Assembly (NCBI GenBank): GCA_002456975.1
Contig: NTKA01000012.1
Location: forward strand, 1-43,318
DNA length: 43,318 bases
Direction: 5' to 3'
Source of the DNA: Halieaceae bacterium MED-G27
GTDB lineage: Bacteria > Pseudomonadota > Gammaproteobacteria > Pseudomonadales > Halieaceae
The notes below the pieces were generated by a model. It was given only the letters and a program-made list of their open reading frames with translations, did no database searches and was not told the DNA's origin. Positions 1-12,193 of this stretch are shown one piece after another; within the stretch, counting starts at the first letter, position 1, and each line of letters begins with the position of its first letter. The translations under genes were made by a program, and so were the position numbers.

Positions 1-137
1 CCGCCAATAGTAAACACCATCAAAAACCCTGACATTATTTTACCGCAGTAAAATCGATGCACTCCAAACACGCCGAGTACAAAACAGAGCGTTGCCACAA
101 GTAAGAAATTCTTATCACTTACTGCTGTCTGATTCAC
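1..137 (-). CDS. TM2 domain-containing membrane protein (partial, C-terminus cut by window edge)
   Basis: The first 45 codons of a minus-strand gene are present. The translation begins VNQTAVSDKNFLLVATLCF and continues with VLGVFGVHRFYCGKIMSGF, which has the GxFGxHRFYxGK pattern typical of TM2 domains: two membrane helices joined by a short turn. The start is GTG at 137, preceded by a GGGGG Shine-Dalgarno-like run; an in-frame TAA lies a few codons upstream, so the start cannot be far off. It begins 31 bases after the glmS stop on the same strand and could be co-transcribed with glmS. TM2 proteins are small membrane proteins of largely unknown role; no function is inferred. The rest of the gene lies outside the window. 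Confidence 0.7.
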   Translation of the reverse strand, partial: MNQTAVSDKNFLLVATLCFVLGVFGVHRFYCGKIMSGFLMVFTIG

Positions 138-168
138 CTTATCCCCCTTGTTTTATGTCGATTCTGTC

Positions 169-1989
169 CTACTCAACCGTCACCGACTTCGCAAGATTCC
201 TCGGCTTGTCAACATCCGTCCCTTTAGCAAGCGCTACATGATAGGACAACAATTGCAGTACCACGGTGTAGACAATTGGACCTGCGAGTTCTGATACCGA
301 GGGCACATCGATCACCGTTACTCCCGGCCCTTGTTCGTAAGCTAGCGCTTGATCGGCAAACACAAATAGCTGCCCACCGCGCGCTCGGACCTCCGCGAGG
401 TTAGAGCGTAGCTTCTCGAGCAGATCGTCTTTAGGAGCAACAGCAACAACTGGCATCTTCTCGTCGACCAGCGCCAAAGGTCCGTGCTTTAGCTCCCCTG
501 CGGGGTACGCCTCCGCATGTATATAAGAAATTTCTTTGAGCTTTAGAGCACCCTCTTTGGCAATCGGGTGATAGACGCCGCGACCCAAAAACAGAGCGTG
601 GTCTCTATTGATGAAATTAGTGGCAACCGCCTGGATAGCTTTATCTTTGGCAATGGTTGCCTCCACTGCCTGCGGTAACTCCGCCATGGCCTGTCGTAAC
701 GCCGACTCATCGAGTTCACTTTCGGGGTTGCGCCTAGCTAAACAAGCAGTGAGCACCAGAAGTGCCGCAAGCTGAGTGGTAAAAGCTTTGGTGGAAGCGA
801 CCCCAATTTCGGCGCCTGCCTGTGTCAAAAAGACAAGATCGCTGGCTCGCACAATAGCACTGTGATCGACATTGCAAATCGCCAGTTTCGCCAGCGCATA
901 ATCGTCGCCCAAGTGTTTAATGGCAGCCAGGGTGTCGGCCGTCTCGCCTGACTGCGAAATAGTGACCACCAACGTACCGGGCAAAGCAACGGACTTTCGA
1001 TATCGAAACTCTGAAGCCACCTCGACCTGACAGGGAATACCCGCCAATGCCTCGAGCCAATGTCGAGCCACTAAGCCTGCGTGATAGCTAGTGCCACAGG
1101 CAATAATTTGGACTGCCTGCACTTGATCAAAAACCGTGGTTGCCGCCTCACCAAAGAGCTCGTCTGATAACTCGGCAAATCCCAAGGTATCGCGCAGCCG
1201 ATCGGGTTGCTCATAAATTTCTTTGAGCATGTAATGCTCAAAACCGCCGCGATCACCCTGATCATCGGCTGAGGTCAGTCTTGTTGTAGCGCGCTCGATA
1301 GATTCACCAGCGACATCAAAGATCTCAAAACCAGCAGGCGTTAAGCGCGCCAGATCACCGTCCTCCAGGTACACGAATGTGTCAGTTACCTGTCGTAACG
1401 CCAAGGTATCGGAGCCAGCGAAGGTCTCACCAATACCCACCCCCAAAACCAGCGGGCTACCTTCGCGAGCCACTACGATCTCGTCATCATGATCAGTATC
1501 GACCACGGCAATAGCGTAAGCACCCTCGAGTCGGGCAACGGTTTCTTGCACCGCCGCAAATAACGATGCCCCCCGGCTTAAGGCAACGTCGACGAGATGA
1601 ACGATGACCTCGGTGTCTGTTTCTGAGCTAAAGACCACGCCATCGGATCGCAACTCTTCGCGCAACAGGGCATGGTTTTCGATGATGCCGTTGTGAACCA
1701 ATGCCACACGATGACTTGCGACATGCGGGTGTGCGTTAGTAGCGTTTGGTTCTCCATGTGTCGCCCAACGCGTATGCGCAACCCCGCGGTAACCCGTAAT
1801 TGGGTTTAGCTGATTCGCGTCCTCAAGCGCTTTCACTTTCCCGGGATATTTGTGGAGCTGCAAGGATTGCCCAGTATCGACTAACGCCATACCTGCAGAG
1901 TCGTAACCGCGATATTCGAGTCGACGTAAGCCCTCGAGTAAAATTTCAGAGACTTCTCGCTTAGCAGCAGCTGCCACGATTCCACACAT
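169..1989 (-). CDS. glmS: Glutamine--fructose-6-phosphate aminotransferase (isomerizing)
   Basis: GlmS makes glucosamine-6-phosphate from fructose-6-phosphate and glutamine in the cytoplasm, the first committed step to UDP-GlcNAc for peptidoglycan and lipopolysaccharide. The 606-residue protein starts MCGIVAAA, so Cys2 becomes the N-terminal nucleophile of the glutaminase domain (about 1-220) after removal of Met. Two sugar-isomerase (SIS) domains follow, with the sugar-phosphate-binding SQSGETADT motif near residue 345. The C-terminus DVDKPRNLAKSVTVE is the standard ending. Length equals the E. coli enzyme within a few residues. It lies 5 bases downstream of glmU, so the pair forms an operon for UDP-GlcNAc synthesis. 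No glmS ribozyme is expected or seen. Confidence 0.97.
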   Translation of the reverse strand: MCGIVAAAAKREVSEILLEGLRRLEYRGYDSAGMALVDTGQSLQLHKYPGKVKALEDANQLNPITGYRGVAHTRWATHGEPNATNAHPHVASHRVALVHNGIIENHALLREELRSDGVVFSSETDTEVIVHLVDVALSRGASLFAAVQETVARLEGAYAIAVVDTDHDDEIVVAREGSPLVLGVGIGETFAGSDTLALRQVTDTFVYLEDGDLARLTPAGFEIFDVAGESIERATTRLTSADDQGDRGGFEHYMLKEIYEQPDRLRDTLGFAELSDELFGEAATTVFDQVQAVQIIACGTSYHAGLVARHWLEALAGIPCQVEVASEFRYRKSVALPGTLVVTISQSGETADTLAAIKHLGDDYALAKLAICNVDHSAIVRASDLVFLTQAGAEIGVASTKAFTTQLAALLVLTACLARRNPESELDESALRQAMAELPQAVEATIAKDKAIQAVATNFINRDHALFLGRGVYHPIAKEGALKLKEISYIHAEAYPAGELKHGPLALVDEKMPVVAVAPKDDLLEKLRSNLAEVRARGGQLFVFADQALAYEQGPGVTVIDVPSVSELAGPIVYTVVLQLLSYHVALAKGTDVDKPRNLAKSVTVE

Positions 1990-1994
1990 GACGC

Positions 1995-3356
1995 TTAGTC
2001 CTTTGGCTCTTTAGTCGGTCGTTTCCAACCATCGATATTGCGTTGCTTTGCCCGGCCAACCGCTAACTGACTCTCTGCGATATCAGAGGTTACGGTTGAG
2101 CCTGCGGCCACAAAGCCGTCATCGGCAACCGTCAACGGTGCGACCAGCGTACTATTGGAACCGACGAAAACACGGTCTCCCAAAATGGTCTTGTGCTTAT
2201 TGGCACCATCGTAATTGCAGGTAATCGTACCGGCACCAATATTGGAGTTCGCGCCGACAGTAGCGTCACCGACATAAGCCAAATGATTAGCTTTAGCGCC
2301 CGCGCCCATGTAGCTGTTCTTCAGCTCGACAAAATTGCCAACCTTAACGCCCTCAGCGAGCTCACTTCCCGGCCGCAATCGCGCGTAAGGACCAATCTGG
2401 CAGTCGTTTCCAACGCTAGCGTCTTCAATATGGCTAAAAGAATTGACCAAGGTTCCACTCCCAATAGAACAATTTTTCAGCACAACATAAGGTTCGACTC
2501 TTACGTTATCGCCGAGTGACACCTCGCCCTCCAACACTACACCGACATCTAAGAACACATCCTGCCCAGCAGTGACGTTGCCACGAATATCGATTCGAGT
2601 GGGATCGGCTATACCGACCCCCGCGGCCATAAGCTGAGAAGCCTCGCGCGCTTGAAGCGCGCGTTCAACGTGAGCGAGCTGGACTCTGTCGTTGACGCCA
2701 AGCCACTCGTCGCTGCCTGTGGTCACCACCGACACGGATACTCCCTCGCGGATAGCAACCCCCAATACATCAGGCAGGTAATATTCGGCTTGGCTGTTGT
2801 CGTTATCGATTTGATTCAACCAACTAGCGAGTTGCTCGCCGGTCGCTGCTAGCACTCCGGTATTAATCTCGTTTAGCTCACGCTCTTGTTCATTGGCATC
2901 TTTATGCTCAACAACCCGAGCAAATAAACCCTGCCCGTCTCTGACGACACGACCGTAGCCGCTGGGGTCCTCGACTTTAGCCGCCAAAACGACAGGTCCT
3001 GATGCAGCCATTTCTACAACAGATGCGAGGGTGTGATGCGTTAACAACGGGACATCGCCGAACAAGACAATTACCGTGCTGTCAGGACGGCAGGCGGGGA
3101 TGGCCTGTTTGACAGCGTGCCCGGTTCCGAGCTGCTCAGTCTGTCGATGACAAGAAACGTCATGAGCACTAACGGCACTCTCAACCGCATCGGCATCGTG
3201 GCCAACCACGACATGAATTTTGGCAGCACCAATTTGCCTTGCCGTGTCGATAACGTGGTGAATAAGCGGCTTGCCCGCCAGATTGTGAAGGACTTTTGGC
3301 AGTGAGGAGCGCATTCGCGTGCCTTTGCCAGCGCCCAAAATAATTACTTCAAGCAT
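1995..3356 (-). CDS. glmU: Bifunctional GlcNAc-1-phosphate uridyltransferase / glucosamine-1-phosphate acetyltransferase
   Basis: GlmU acetylates glucosamine-1-phosphate and then couples it to UTP, giving UDP-GlcNAc. The 453-residue protein has an N-terminal nucleotidyltransferase domain with the signature LGAGKGTRMRSSLPKVLH (the usual second Ala is Gly here) and a C-terminal left-handed beta-helix built of hexapeptide repeats from about residue 250. The acetyltransferase active-site region GNFVELKNSYMG, followed by NHLAYVGDATVG and ITCNYDG, is intact. It sits directly upstream of glmS in the same direction. A 112-base gap separates it from atpC; that gap holds a GC hairpin touching the atpC stop but no T-tract, so read-through from the atp operon is possible. 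Confidence 0.97.
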   Translation of the reverse strand: MLEVIILGAGKGTRMRSSLPKVLHNLAGKPLIHHVIDTARQIGAAKIHVVVGHDADAVESAVSAHDVSCHRQTEQLGTGHAVKQAIPACRPDSTVIVLFGDVPLLTHHTLASVVEMAASGPVVLAAKVEDPSGYGRVVRDGQGLFARVVEHKDANEQERELNEINTGVLAATGEQLASWLNQIDNDNSQAEYYLPDVLGVAIREGVSVSVVTTGSDEWLGVNDRVQLAHVERALQAREASQLMAAGVGIADPTRIDIRGNVTAGQDVFLDVGVVLEGEVSLGDNVRVEPYVVLKNCSIGSGTLVNSFSHIEDASVGNDCQIGPYARLRPGSELAEGVKVGNFVELKNSYMGAGAKANHLAYVGDATVGANSNIGAGTITCNYDGANKHKTILGDRVFVGSNSTLVAPLTVADDGFVAAGSTVTSDIAESQLAVGRAKQRNIDGWKRPTKEPKD

Positions 3357-3468
3357 GATGTTGGTAGTGAGCCCAGATAGGTCGAAGATCTCATACCTGT
3401 GTGACAGTTGCTATGCAGGGGCGACAACAACGCGGCTAATGTGACAAAGGTGATGGAGGGGCGGGGGG

Positions 3469-3894
3469 TTAGCGCCCCGCTCGATTTTTCAGCTTACGCA
3501 AAGTCGCGAGCTGGGCAGCAGCCTCGGCGAGTTGCGCGGATGCTCTACCGTAGTCAAGCTCGCCGCTTTGATTGGCAAGCGCATCTTCAGCAGCTTGGCG
3601 AGCAGTCTCTGCCGCGGCTTCATCGAGATCACCACCGCGAATCGCTGTATTAGCCAATACCGTGACGACATCACCTTGGACTTCAAGGTAGCCACCGGAC
3701 ACATAAAACACGTCTTCATCTCCGCCCTGGAGTACAACACGAACAGTGCCTGGCTGGAGGGCAGTCAAGAGCGGCGTGTGCCCGTAGCAAATACCGAGCT
3801 CACCTTCGGAGCCACTGGCTACCAGGAGCTCCACTCGCCCTGAGAAGATCTGCTCCTCAGCGCTAACAATATCGCAATGAATGGTAAGTGCCAC
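3469..3894 (-). CDS. atpC: F1Fo ATP synthase subunit epsilon
   Basis: The epsilon subunit belongs to the central stalk of F1 and can inhibit ATP hydrolysis. The 141-residue protein has the N-terminal beta-sandwich ([19 protein letters not shown], then [16 protein letters not shown]) and a C-terminal two-helix segment rich in Ala and ending KLKNRAGR. The start is GTG at 3894. It is the last gene of the atp operon, 11 bases after atpD. Length and motifs are normal for gammaproteobacteria. Confidence 0.95.
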   Translation of the reverse strand: MALTIHCDIVSAEEQIFSGRVELLVASGSEGELGICYGHTPLLTALQPGTVRVVLQGGDEDVFYVSGGYLEVQGDVVTVLANTAIRGGDLDEAAAETARQAAEDALANQSGELDYGRASAQLAEAAAQLATLRKLKNRAGR

Positions 3895-3905
3895 GCGAAT
3901 CCCTC

Positions 3906-5342
<1,437 letters not shown>

Positions 5343-5389
5343 TTACTAATGGAGCCCACCATTAAATTCCTAATTCTTTTGACTGCCGG

Positions 5390-6253
5390 CTATCCAATAG
5401 CCGCAGCGCCTCCAACAATTTCTGACAGCTCCTGCGTAATCGCTGCTTGGCGTGCCTTGTTGTAAACCAGCTGTAACTCGTCGATCAGCTCACCGGCGTT
5501 GTCACTCGCGTTTTTCATAGCAATCATCCGCGCAGCCTGCTCGCAAGCGCCGTTTTCGACCACTGCTTGATAAACCAGCGACTCGATATACCGCGCTAAG
5601 AGGCCATCGAGCAAATCGCGAGCATCGGGCTCGTAGATATAATCCCAATGATGCGAATATTGTTCCGCCTCCTCTGCTCGTAGCGGTAACAATTGCTGCA
5701 ACGTTGGGTTTTGCGTCATCGTATTTACAAAATCGTTAGACACCAGGTACAGCCGATCGATGGTGCCGTCGACATAGGCATCAAGCGTGTGCTTTACCGG
5801 GCCTATCAATTGCTCAACCGTTGGCTCTTCGCCAATGTCACGTACACTGGCCACCACATTGCCACCCACCGATGCGAAAAATGCCTGTCCTTTGGCACCT
5901 ACAAGGCAAAGGTCGACAGCATGACCTTCATCACTGTGAGTCTTCATCGACTGCAATGCACGCTTGAACAAATTAATGTTTAAGCCGCCACACAAGCCGC
6001 GATCCGAGGACACAATGATGTAACCAACACGCTTAATCTCACGCTCTTGCATATAGGCATGGCGATACTCAGCTGACGCATTGGCAATATGGCCGACCAC
6101 CGCACGCATTCGCTGAGCATAGGGCTTACCTAACTCCATACGATCTTGGGCCCGGCGCATTTTGCTCGCGGCGACCATTTCCATGGCGCTTGTGATCTTC
6201 TGAGTACTTTGAATACTCGTGATCTTAGTGCGGATTTCCTTACCAACGGCCAT
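5390..6253 (-). CDS. atpG: F1Fo ATP synthase subunit gamma
   Basis: Gamma is the rotating central shaft of F1. The 287-residue protein has the N-terminal helix [20 protein letters not shown] with the following [14 protein letters not shown], the DRGLCGGLN signature, and the C-terminal helix [20 protein letters not shown], which inserts into the alpha3-beta3 ring. The length matches E. coli (287). It lies 6 bases after atpA in the operon. Confidence 0.97.
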   Translation of the reverse strand: MAVGKEIRTKITSIQSTQKITSAMEMVAASKMRRAQDRMELGKPYAQRMRAVVGHIANASAEYRHAYMQEREIKRVGYIIVSSDRGLCGGLNINLFKRALQSMKTHSDEGHAVDLCLVGAKGQAFFASVGGNVVASVRDIGEEPTVEQLIGPVKHTLDAYVDGTIDRLYLVSNDFVNTMTQNPTLQQLLPLRAEEAEQYSHHWDYIYEPDARDLLDGLLARYIESLVYQAVVENGACEQAARMIAMKNASDNAGELIDELQLVYNKARQAAITQELSEIVGGAAAIG

Positions 6254-6259
6254 CGCGAA

Positions 6260-7804
6260 TTACCAGGTTTGCGTCGCGATAAACTGCTCGAGAGCACTTT
6301 TGAACGTGGCTTCGCGTTCGTCATTCCAGCCACCATCAGCTGCAATGTCTTGCATCACTGCGCCGTGCTCACTGTGCATATAAGACAGCAGTGCCGCTTC
6401 AAAGTCTGCGATTTTCTCGACCTCTACCGACTTCAAGAAACCCTCGTTGGCAGCAAACAACAACAGACCCATCTCAGCGATGGATTGCGGTGCATACTGC
6501 TTTTGCTTCATGAGCTCAGTGACACGCTCACCATGCTCGAGCTGCGCCTTGGTCGCATCATCCAAGTCCGAAGCAAACTGGGAAAACGCCGCCAGTTCGC
6601 GATACTGCGCGAGCGCCGTTCGAATACCACCGGACAACTTTTTGATAATTTTTGTCTGAGCGGCTCCACCCACTCGAGATACCGAAATACCCGCATTCAT
6701 CGCAGGACGAATACCCGCGTTGAACATATCGGCTTCCAAGAAAATCTGACCATCGGTAATCGAAATTACGTTGGTCGGTACGAATGCAGAAACGTCGCCG
6801 GCCTGCGTTTCAATCACCGGCAGCGCCGTCAGAGAGCCCGTTTGACCTTTAACTTCACCGTTAGTGAAGGCTTCAACATAATCAGCGTTAACCCGAGCCG
6901 CTCTCTCCAATAAACGAGAATGGAGGTAGAAAACGTCACCGGGATAGGCTTCTCGGCCAGGCGGTCGACGCAGTAGCAGCGAAATCTGTCGATAGGCAAC
7001 CGCCTGCTTCGATAAGTCGTCATAGATGATAAGCGCGTCTTCACCGCGGTCTCGGTAGTACTCGCCCATGGTGCAACCCGCGAAAGGGGCAAGATACTGC
7101 ATTGCCGCAGGATCTGAGGCGTTAGCAGCTACGACAATCGTATGCTCCATAGCACCGTGCTCTTCGAGCTTCCGAACCACCGACGCAACCGATGACGCCT
7201 TCTGGCCAACGGCGACATAAACACACTTAATACCAGTGCCTTTTTGATTGATGATGGCATCAACCGCAATTGCTGTTTTACCAATCTGTCGGTCACCAAT
7301 AATCAACTCACGCTGACCTCGGCCGATTGGCACCATGGCATCGATAGCTTTCAAACCAATCTGAACCGGCTGATCAACCGACTGTCGCGCGATCACACCG
7401 GGCGCAATTTTCTCAAGCGCGTCGGTCATTTTAGTGTCAATCGCACCCTTGCCATCTATCGGATTACCCAAAGCATCTACCACTCGACCCTGAAGCTCTG
7501 GGCCGACAGGCACCTCGAGAATACGACCTGTACAGCGACAAGTCTGACCTTCTGCAAGTTGCTTGTAATCACCAAGTACAACGGCGCCCACCGAGTCTCT
7601 TTCAAGGTTGAGTGCGAGTCCAAAAACGTTACCGTCAAACTCGATCATTTCTCCGTACTGAACTTCAGTAAGCCCATGGATTCGGATAATGCCATCGGTA
7701 ACGGAGACAATCGTGCCTTCATTGGTTGCCTGTGACGTTACATCAAGTTGCGAAATTCGCTGCTTGATAATGTCACTGATTTCTGAAGGGTTCAGTTGTT
7801 GCAT
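6260..7804 (-). CDS. atpA: F1Fo ATP synthase subunit alpha
   Basis: Alpha carries the non-catalytic nucleotide sites of F1. I place the start at the ATG at 7804 ([17 protein letters not shown]), giving 514 residues; E. coli AtpA is 513 and begins MQLNSTEIS. The open frame extends six codons further to a TTG at 7822, but the ATG has an AGAGGA Shine-Dalgarno sequence eight bases upstream and the family N-terminus. The P-loop GDRQIGKT is at residues 170-177. The arginine-finger region [13 protein letters not shown] is intact. The C-terminus ATQTW is short and normal. It lies 14 bases after atpH. Confidence 0.97.
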   Translation of the reverse strand: MQQLNPSEISDIIKQRISQLDVTSQATNEGTIVSVTDGIIRIHGLTEVQYGEMIEFDGNVFGLALNLERDSVGAVVLGDYKQLAEGQTCRCTGRILEVPVGPELQGRVVDALGNPIDGKGAIDTKMTDALEKIAPGVIARQSVDQPVQIGLKAIDAMVPIGRGQRELIIGDRQIGKTAIAVDAIINQKGTGIKCVYVAVGQKASSVASVVRKLEEHGAMEHTIVVAANASDPAAMQYLAPFAGCTMGEYYRDRGEDALIIYDDLSKQAVAYRQISLLLRRPPGREAYPGDVFYLHSRLLERAARVNADYVEAFTNGEVKGQTGSLTALPVIETQAGDVSAFVPTNVISITDGQIFLEADMFNAGIRPAMNAGISVSRVGGAAQTKIIKKLSGGIRTALAQYRELAAFSQFASDLDDATKAQLEHGERVTELMKQKQYAPQSIAEMGLLLFAANEGFLKSVEVEKIADFEAALLSYMHSEHGAVMQDIAADGGWNDEREATFKSALEQFIATQTW

Positions 7805-7818
7805 GAGGGTTTCCTCTG

Positions 7819-8355
7819 TCAAGATTTCAACGCGGTCGACAACTTATGAAGCCGCCCGCGGACTGAGCCGTCGATCACCAAATCGCCAGCTTTAATAATG
7901 GCCCCACCCAACAGGGAGGGATCTGTTTCAACCGTCATATCGACGGTTTTCCCCAAGCGCTCCGATAGGGTCTTGGACAGTAGCGCCGCCGTATCATCCG
8001 GCACATCGAAAGCACTGATAACAGCAACTTGGGCAGCTGCATCGAGAGCGGCCTTCAGCTCTGCGAATAAAGCGGAGACCTCTTGCGCCAATCCCAATCG
8101 GTTGTTTTCGGACATTACCGACACCAACGAAGCCATGCCCGCAGGAACAGAATCACCGAGTAGTACGTTAATAGCATCCGAGCGCTGCTGCGCAGTATTA
8201 GCCGGATCGTCCAAAACCGCTCTAACAGCCGCATCGCTGACAGCAACTGCCAAGACCTGAAGCGCGTCGTTCCAGGCGTCGACCTGTGATTGATCGACAG
8301 CATGCTGAAACGCGGCGCGCGCATAAGGCCTAGCGACTGTTGTTGGCTCGAGCAC
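7819..8355 (-). CDS. atpH: F1Fo ATP synthase subunit delta
   Basis: Delta links the top of F1 to the peripheral stalk b subunits. The 178-residue protein begins [19 protein letters not shown], the family N-terminus, and has the C-terminal signature [25 protein letters not shown] (given over its known span), matching the OSCP/delta motif. It follows atpF by 2 bases and precedes atpA by 14. Confidence 0.95.
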   Translation of the reverse strand: MLEPTTVARPYARAAFQHAVDQSQVDAWNDALQVLAVAVSDAAVRAVLDDPANTAQQRSDAINVLLGDSVPAGMASLVSVMSENNRLGLAQEVSALFAELKAALDAAAQVAVISAFDVPDDTAALLSKTLSERLGKTVDMTVETDPSLLGGAIIKAGDLVIDGSVRGRLHKLSTALKS

Positions 8356-8357
8356 CT

Positions 8358-8828
8358 TTACTGCTCCTCAACCAACTGCTTTAGAAGGTTCGCGTGCTTA
8401 TCAGCATCGATTTCGGCAGCCAGCACTTTTTCCGCACCAGAGATCGCCAGCGCGCTAACTTGTGCCATCAACTGCTCTTTAGCTTGAGCCTTCTCGCGTT
8501 CCACTTCTGCATTGGCGAGCTCTTTAACACGATCCGCCTCAACAACAGCAGCCGCCTTAGCCTCGTCAATCAGAGTCGCTGCGCGCTTATTGGCAGAATC
8601 GACAATGCCAGCAGCTTCTTTCTTTGCTTCAGCAAGACGATCAACTGCTTCTTTTTGCGCGAGCTCCAAATCGTGACTAGCGCGATCTGCTGCGGCTAGA
8701 CCATCAGCAATTTTTTGCTGACGCTCTTCCATGGCAGCCATAATGGGCGGCCACACGTAGCGCATGCAAAAAGCTACGAACACGAGAAAAGCGACCATCT
8801 GCCCGATGAGCGTTAAATTAATGTTCAC
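8358..8828 (-). CDS. atpF: F1Fo ATP synthase subunit b
   Basis: Subunit b is the membrane-anchored peripheral stalk. The 156-residue protein (E. coli: 156) begins [20 protein letters not shown], a single membrane helix, then a long charged alpha-helical, coiled-coil region rich in Ala, Glu and Lys. The start is GTG at 8828, supported by a strong AGGAG Shine-Dalgarno sequence six bases upstream. There is a single b gene and no b-prime, as usual in gammaproteobacteria. Confidence 0.96.
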   Translation of the reverse strand: MNINLTLIGQMVAFLVFVAFCMRYVWPPIMAAMEERQQKIADGLAAADRASHDLELAQKEAVDRLAEAKKEAAGIVDSANKRAATLIDEAKAAAVVEADRVKELANAEVEREKAQAKEQLMAQVSALAISGAEKVLAAEIDADKHANLLKQLVEEQ

Positions 8829-8887
8829 CGTATTCTCCTGATTGTTTAAGACTCACCGGCTGGGCCGATGAGATCGCAACAAGGTCG

Positions 8888-9124
<237 letters not shown>

Positions 9125-9154
9125 CTATTGAGTCTTTGTATGGAATCGTAAAAA

Positions 9155-10054
<900 letters not shown>

Positions 10055-10098
10055 CTACAGTGGTTTCCAGGCCCAAACCTTATGGGTCTGGTTTTTCC

Positions 10099-10461
10099 TT
10101 ACCGACGCCCTTGCCAGTAATAAATCCCGGGCGTCACTAAAAGCGCCAAAATAGCTCCGGCGAATAGGGCTCCCGGTGATGGCTCCGACGCTTTCGAAAA
10201 CCACACCGCGAACAACACCGCGCTTATGCTAAATTTTCCGATCCCCAGCAAGGTTGGTGCTGCTGAAAACCGGCTAAACAAACTGATTGCTAACCATGCT
10301 TGGGGAGCCGCAATAATCAGCGAACCAACTACAAAAGCCACGCCCCCTGCTTTACCCAAAAAAAGCGCTATCGGCACACTCAAACCGATCGCTAACCCCA
10401 CTGTCGCTCCCAAAGCGAGCGCCAACTGCTGAGCTAGCTGCTTACTGGAATAATCACCCAT
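10099..10461 (-). CDS. atpI: ATP synthase subunit I (AtpI/UncI)
   Basis: AtpI is a small membrane protein that helps assemble the c ring; it is not essential in E. coli. The 120-residue protein starting MGDYSSKQLAQQLALAL has four predicted membrane helices and ends YYWQGRR. The open frame runs 13 codons further to a TTG at 10500, but that TTG would lie at or upstream of the likely transcription start (possible promoter 10500-10528), so I prefer the ATG at 10461. The Shine-Dalgarno sequence is weak. AtpI sequences diverge, so the call rests on position at the head of the atp operon plus topology. Confidence 0.85.
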   Translation of the reverse strand: MGDYSSKQLAQQLALALGATVGLAIGLSVPIALFLGKAGGVAFVVGSLIIAAPQAWLAISLFSRFSAAPTLLGIGKFSISAVLFAVWFSKASEPSPGALFAGAILALLVTPGIYYWQGRR

Positions 10462-10499
10462 CGAACCCACTGTCACGGTGAGAGCGCCAGGCGGGCGCA

Positions 10500-10528
10500 A
10501 GTCTATTCGAATTGGAGAGCTGCATCAA
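10500..10528 (-). promoter_or_regulatory. Possible sigma70 promoter of the atp operon
   Basis: On the minus strand, TTGATG (10528-10523) and TAGACT (10505-10500) are separated by 17 bases, each matching four of six consensus positions. It lies in the 83-base gap between the parB stop and the atpI ATG, where the atp operon promoter is expected. The match is moderate. Confidence 0.4.
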
Positions 10529-10544
10529 CAAAGCATATTGCTAG

Positions 10545-11411
10545 TTATCGGATCTTGCGCAGTATTCCATCTAGCACATCTAAGCTTGGATACTGAATAA
10601 CAATCTTGCCTCGACCTTTTTTGTCGTCGATAGACACCTGTGTGCCAAGCATTTCCGATAATTCGCGAGATAGGCGTGCAATATTTGGATCAACCACGGC
10701 TTGGGCTACCTGGTCGGTTGCTTTAAGTAAGGCCTTGACCAAAGCCTCAGTTTGACGAACCGATAACTGACCATCGATCACTTGTTTAGCCGATTTTATT
10801 TGCTGTGTGCCCTCAAGCGCTAACAACACTTTTGCGTGACCTGTATCCAGCAGTCCGGCTTGTAAATGATCTAGCACCTCAGACTCAAGCGATAATAACC
10901 GCAATAGGTTGGCCACGACTGAGCGCGACTTACCAACAGCGGTCGCCACATCTTGTTGACTAAGCGAAAACTCTGTTTGCAGTCGGCGCAGGGCCATTGC
11001 TTCCTCGATTGGGTTTAGATTCTCGCGTTGAATATTTTCAATTAACGCCATAGCAATGGCTGCTTCGTCGCTGACGTCGCGCACTAGCGCCGGAATGTCG
11101 GCTTGACCCGCTAGCTGGCAAGCCCGCCAACGCCGCTCACCAGCGATAATTTCATAACGTTGATTTCCGATTTGTCGCACGACAATCGGTTGCATCACAC
11201 CTTGGGCTCTTATGCTGTCGGCTAGCTCTTGCAGTGCTTCCTGATCAAAATCTCGTCTTGGTTGGTATTGCCCGCGCTGCAAGAACTCTACGGGCAGCTG
11301 CTTTAGTTCGCTGTCGCCAGTCGCTGCGCTGCGCTCACCTGAACTCGGTGTTAACTCGGAACCTAGGAGAGCGTCTAATCCGCGATTCAATTTGCGCTTT
11401 CTTGTCGTCAT
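10545..11411 (-). CDS. parB: Chromosome partitioning protein ParB
   Basis: ParB is the CTP-dependent DNA clamp that loads at parS and spreads along DNA near the origin. The 288-residue protein has the CTP-binding motif GERRWRA at residues 91-97, the helix-turn-helix around residues 150-175 (LSQQDVATAVGKSRSVVANL) and a C-terminal dimerization domain ending LDGILRKIR. The N-terminus RKRKLNRGLDALLG is the ParA-contacting peptide. parA lies 7 bases upstream in the same operon. Two perfect parS sites are found in recF about 11 kb away in this window, which completes the system. Confidence 0.96.
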   Translation of the reverse strand: MTTRKRKLNRGLDALLGSELTPSSGERSAATGDSELKQLPVEFLQRGQYQPRRDFDQEALQELADSIRAQGVMQPIVVRQIGNQRYEIIAGERRWRACQLAGQADIPALVRDVSDEAAIAMALIENIQRENLNPIEEAMALRRLQTEFSLSQQDVATAVGKSRSVVANLLRLLSLESEVLDHLQAGLLDTGHAKVLLALEGTQQIKSAKQVIDGQLSVRQTEALVKALLKATDQVAQAVVDPNIARLSRELSEMLGTQVSIDDKKGRGKIVIQYPSLDVLDGILRKIR

Positions 11412-11418
11412 GTTCGTC

Positions 11419-12192
11419 CTAACTGTTATCTGTGTTGTTACGACGCATAAATTCGGCCGCTAATGCCATATAAGCTCTGGCACCTCGAGAATATCGGTCA
11501 TATAGAATACCGGGTACGCCGTGGCTCGGTGCTTCTGCTAATCGAATATTACGTGGTATCACCGTCCGATAAACCAAACTGCCAAAATGACTAAATAACT
11601 GTTCTGATACCTCGTTGGTGAGGGAGTTTCGAGGGTCGTACATAGTGCGCAGAATACCCTCAATTTCTAAGTCTGAATTCACCGTTTCATTAATGCGCCG
11701 AATCGTATTCAACAACGCCGATAAACCCTCGAGGGCAAAGTACTCGCACTGCATAGTGATCAAAATAGAGTCGCAGGCCACCATTGCGTTTACCGTCAAC
11801 ATATTTAGTGACGGTGGACAATCAATAATCACAAAATCAAATTGACTGTCTTTGGTTGCCAGCGCCTGCTTGAGACGAAGCTCTTTTTGAGGCACATCGA
11901 TAAGCTCTACCTCTGCCGCGGTTAAATCACCATTTGCTGGCACAACATGGAAACCAGTATCGCCTGCCGGCAATAAAGTTTCTTCAAGAGTCGCCTCGCC
12001 AAGTAATAAATCGAGTATTGAATAATCAACGCGGTTTTTTTCGATGCCAGACGACATCGTGGCATTACCCTGAGGATCCATGTCAACGAGTAATACTCGA
12101 ACGTCGAGTTGCGCCAAACAGGCGGCTAAATTGACGCTTGTCGTTGTTTTACCGACCCCCCCTTTTTGATTGGCTACTGCAATGATCTTCAC
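11419..12192 (-). CDS. parA: Chromosome partitioning ATPase ParA (Soj)
   Basis: ParA is the Walker ATPase that drives segregation of the ParB-parS complex. The deviant Walker A motif KGGVGKTT is at residues 10-17, followed by LLVDMDPQGNAT and VIIDCPPSL. I choose the GTG at 12192 (MKIIAVANQKGG), giving 257 residues, which is the family start. The frame stays open to 12240, but that would add 16 residues inside the end of rsmG with no family support. The GTG begins one base after the rsmG stop, with GGGAA upstream, so translation is probably coupled. It forms an operon with rsmG and parB. Confidence 0.96.
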   Translation of the reverse strand: MKIIAVANQKGGVGKTTTSVNLAACLAQLDVRVLLVDMDPQGNATMSSGIEKNRVDYSILDLLLGEATLEETLLPAGDTGFHVVPANGDLTAAEVELIDVPQKELRLKQALATKDSQFDFVIIDCPPSLNMLTVNAMVACDSILITMQCEYFALEGLSALLNTIRRINETVNSDLEIEGILRTMYDPRNSLTNEVSEQLFSHFGSLVYRTVIPRNIRLAEAPSHGVPGILYDRYSRGARAYMALAAEFMRRNNTDNS

Positions 12193-12193
12193 A

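Noticed and set aside
3458-3478. GC hairpin at the atpC stop as a terminator of the atp operon
   Set aside because: The stem GGGGCG/CGCCCC is present, but on the minus strand no T-tract follows it, so it lacks the second half of an intrinsic terminator.
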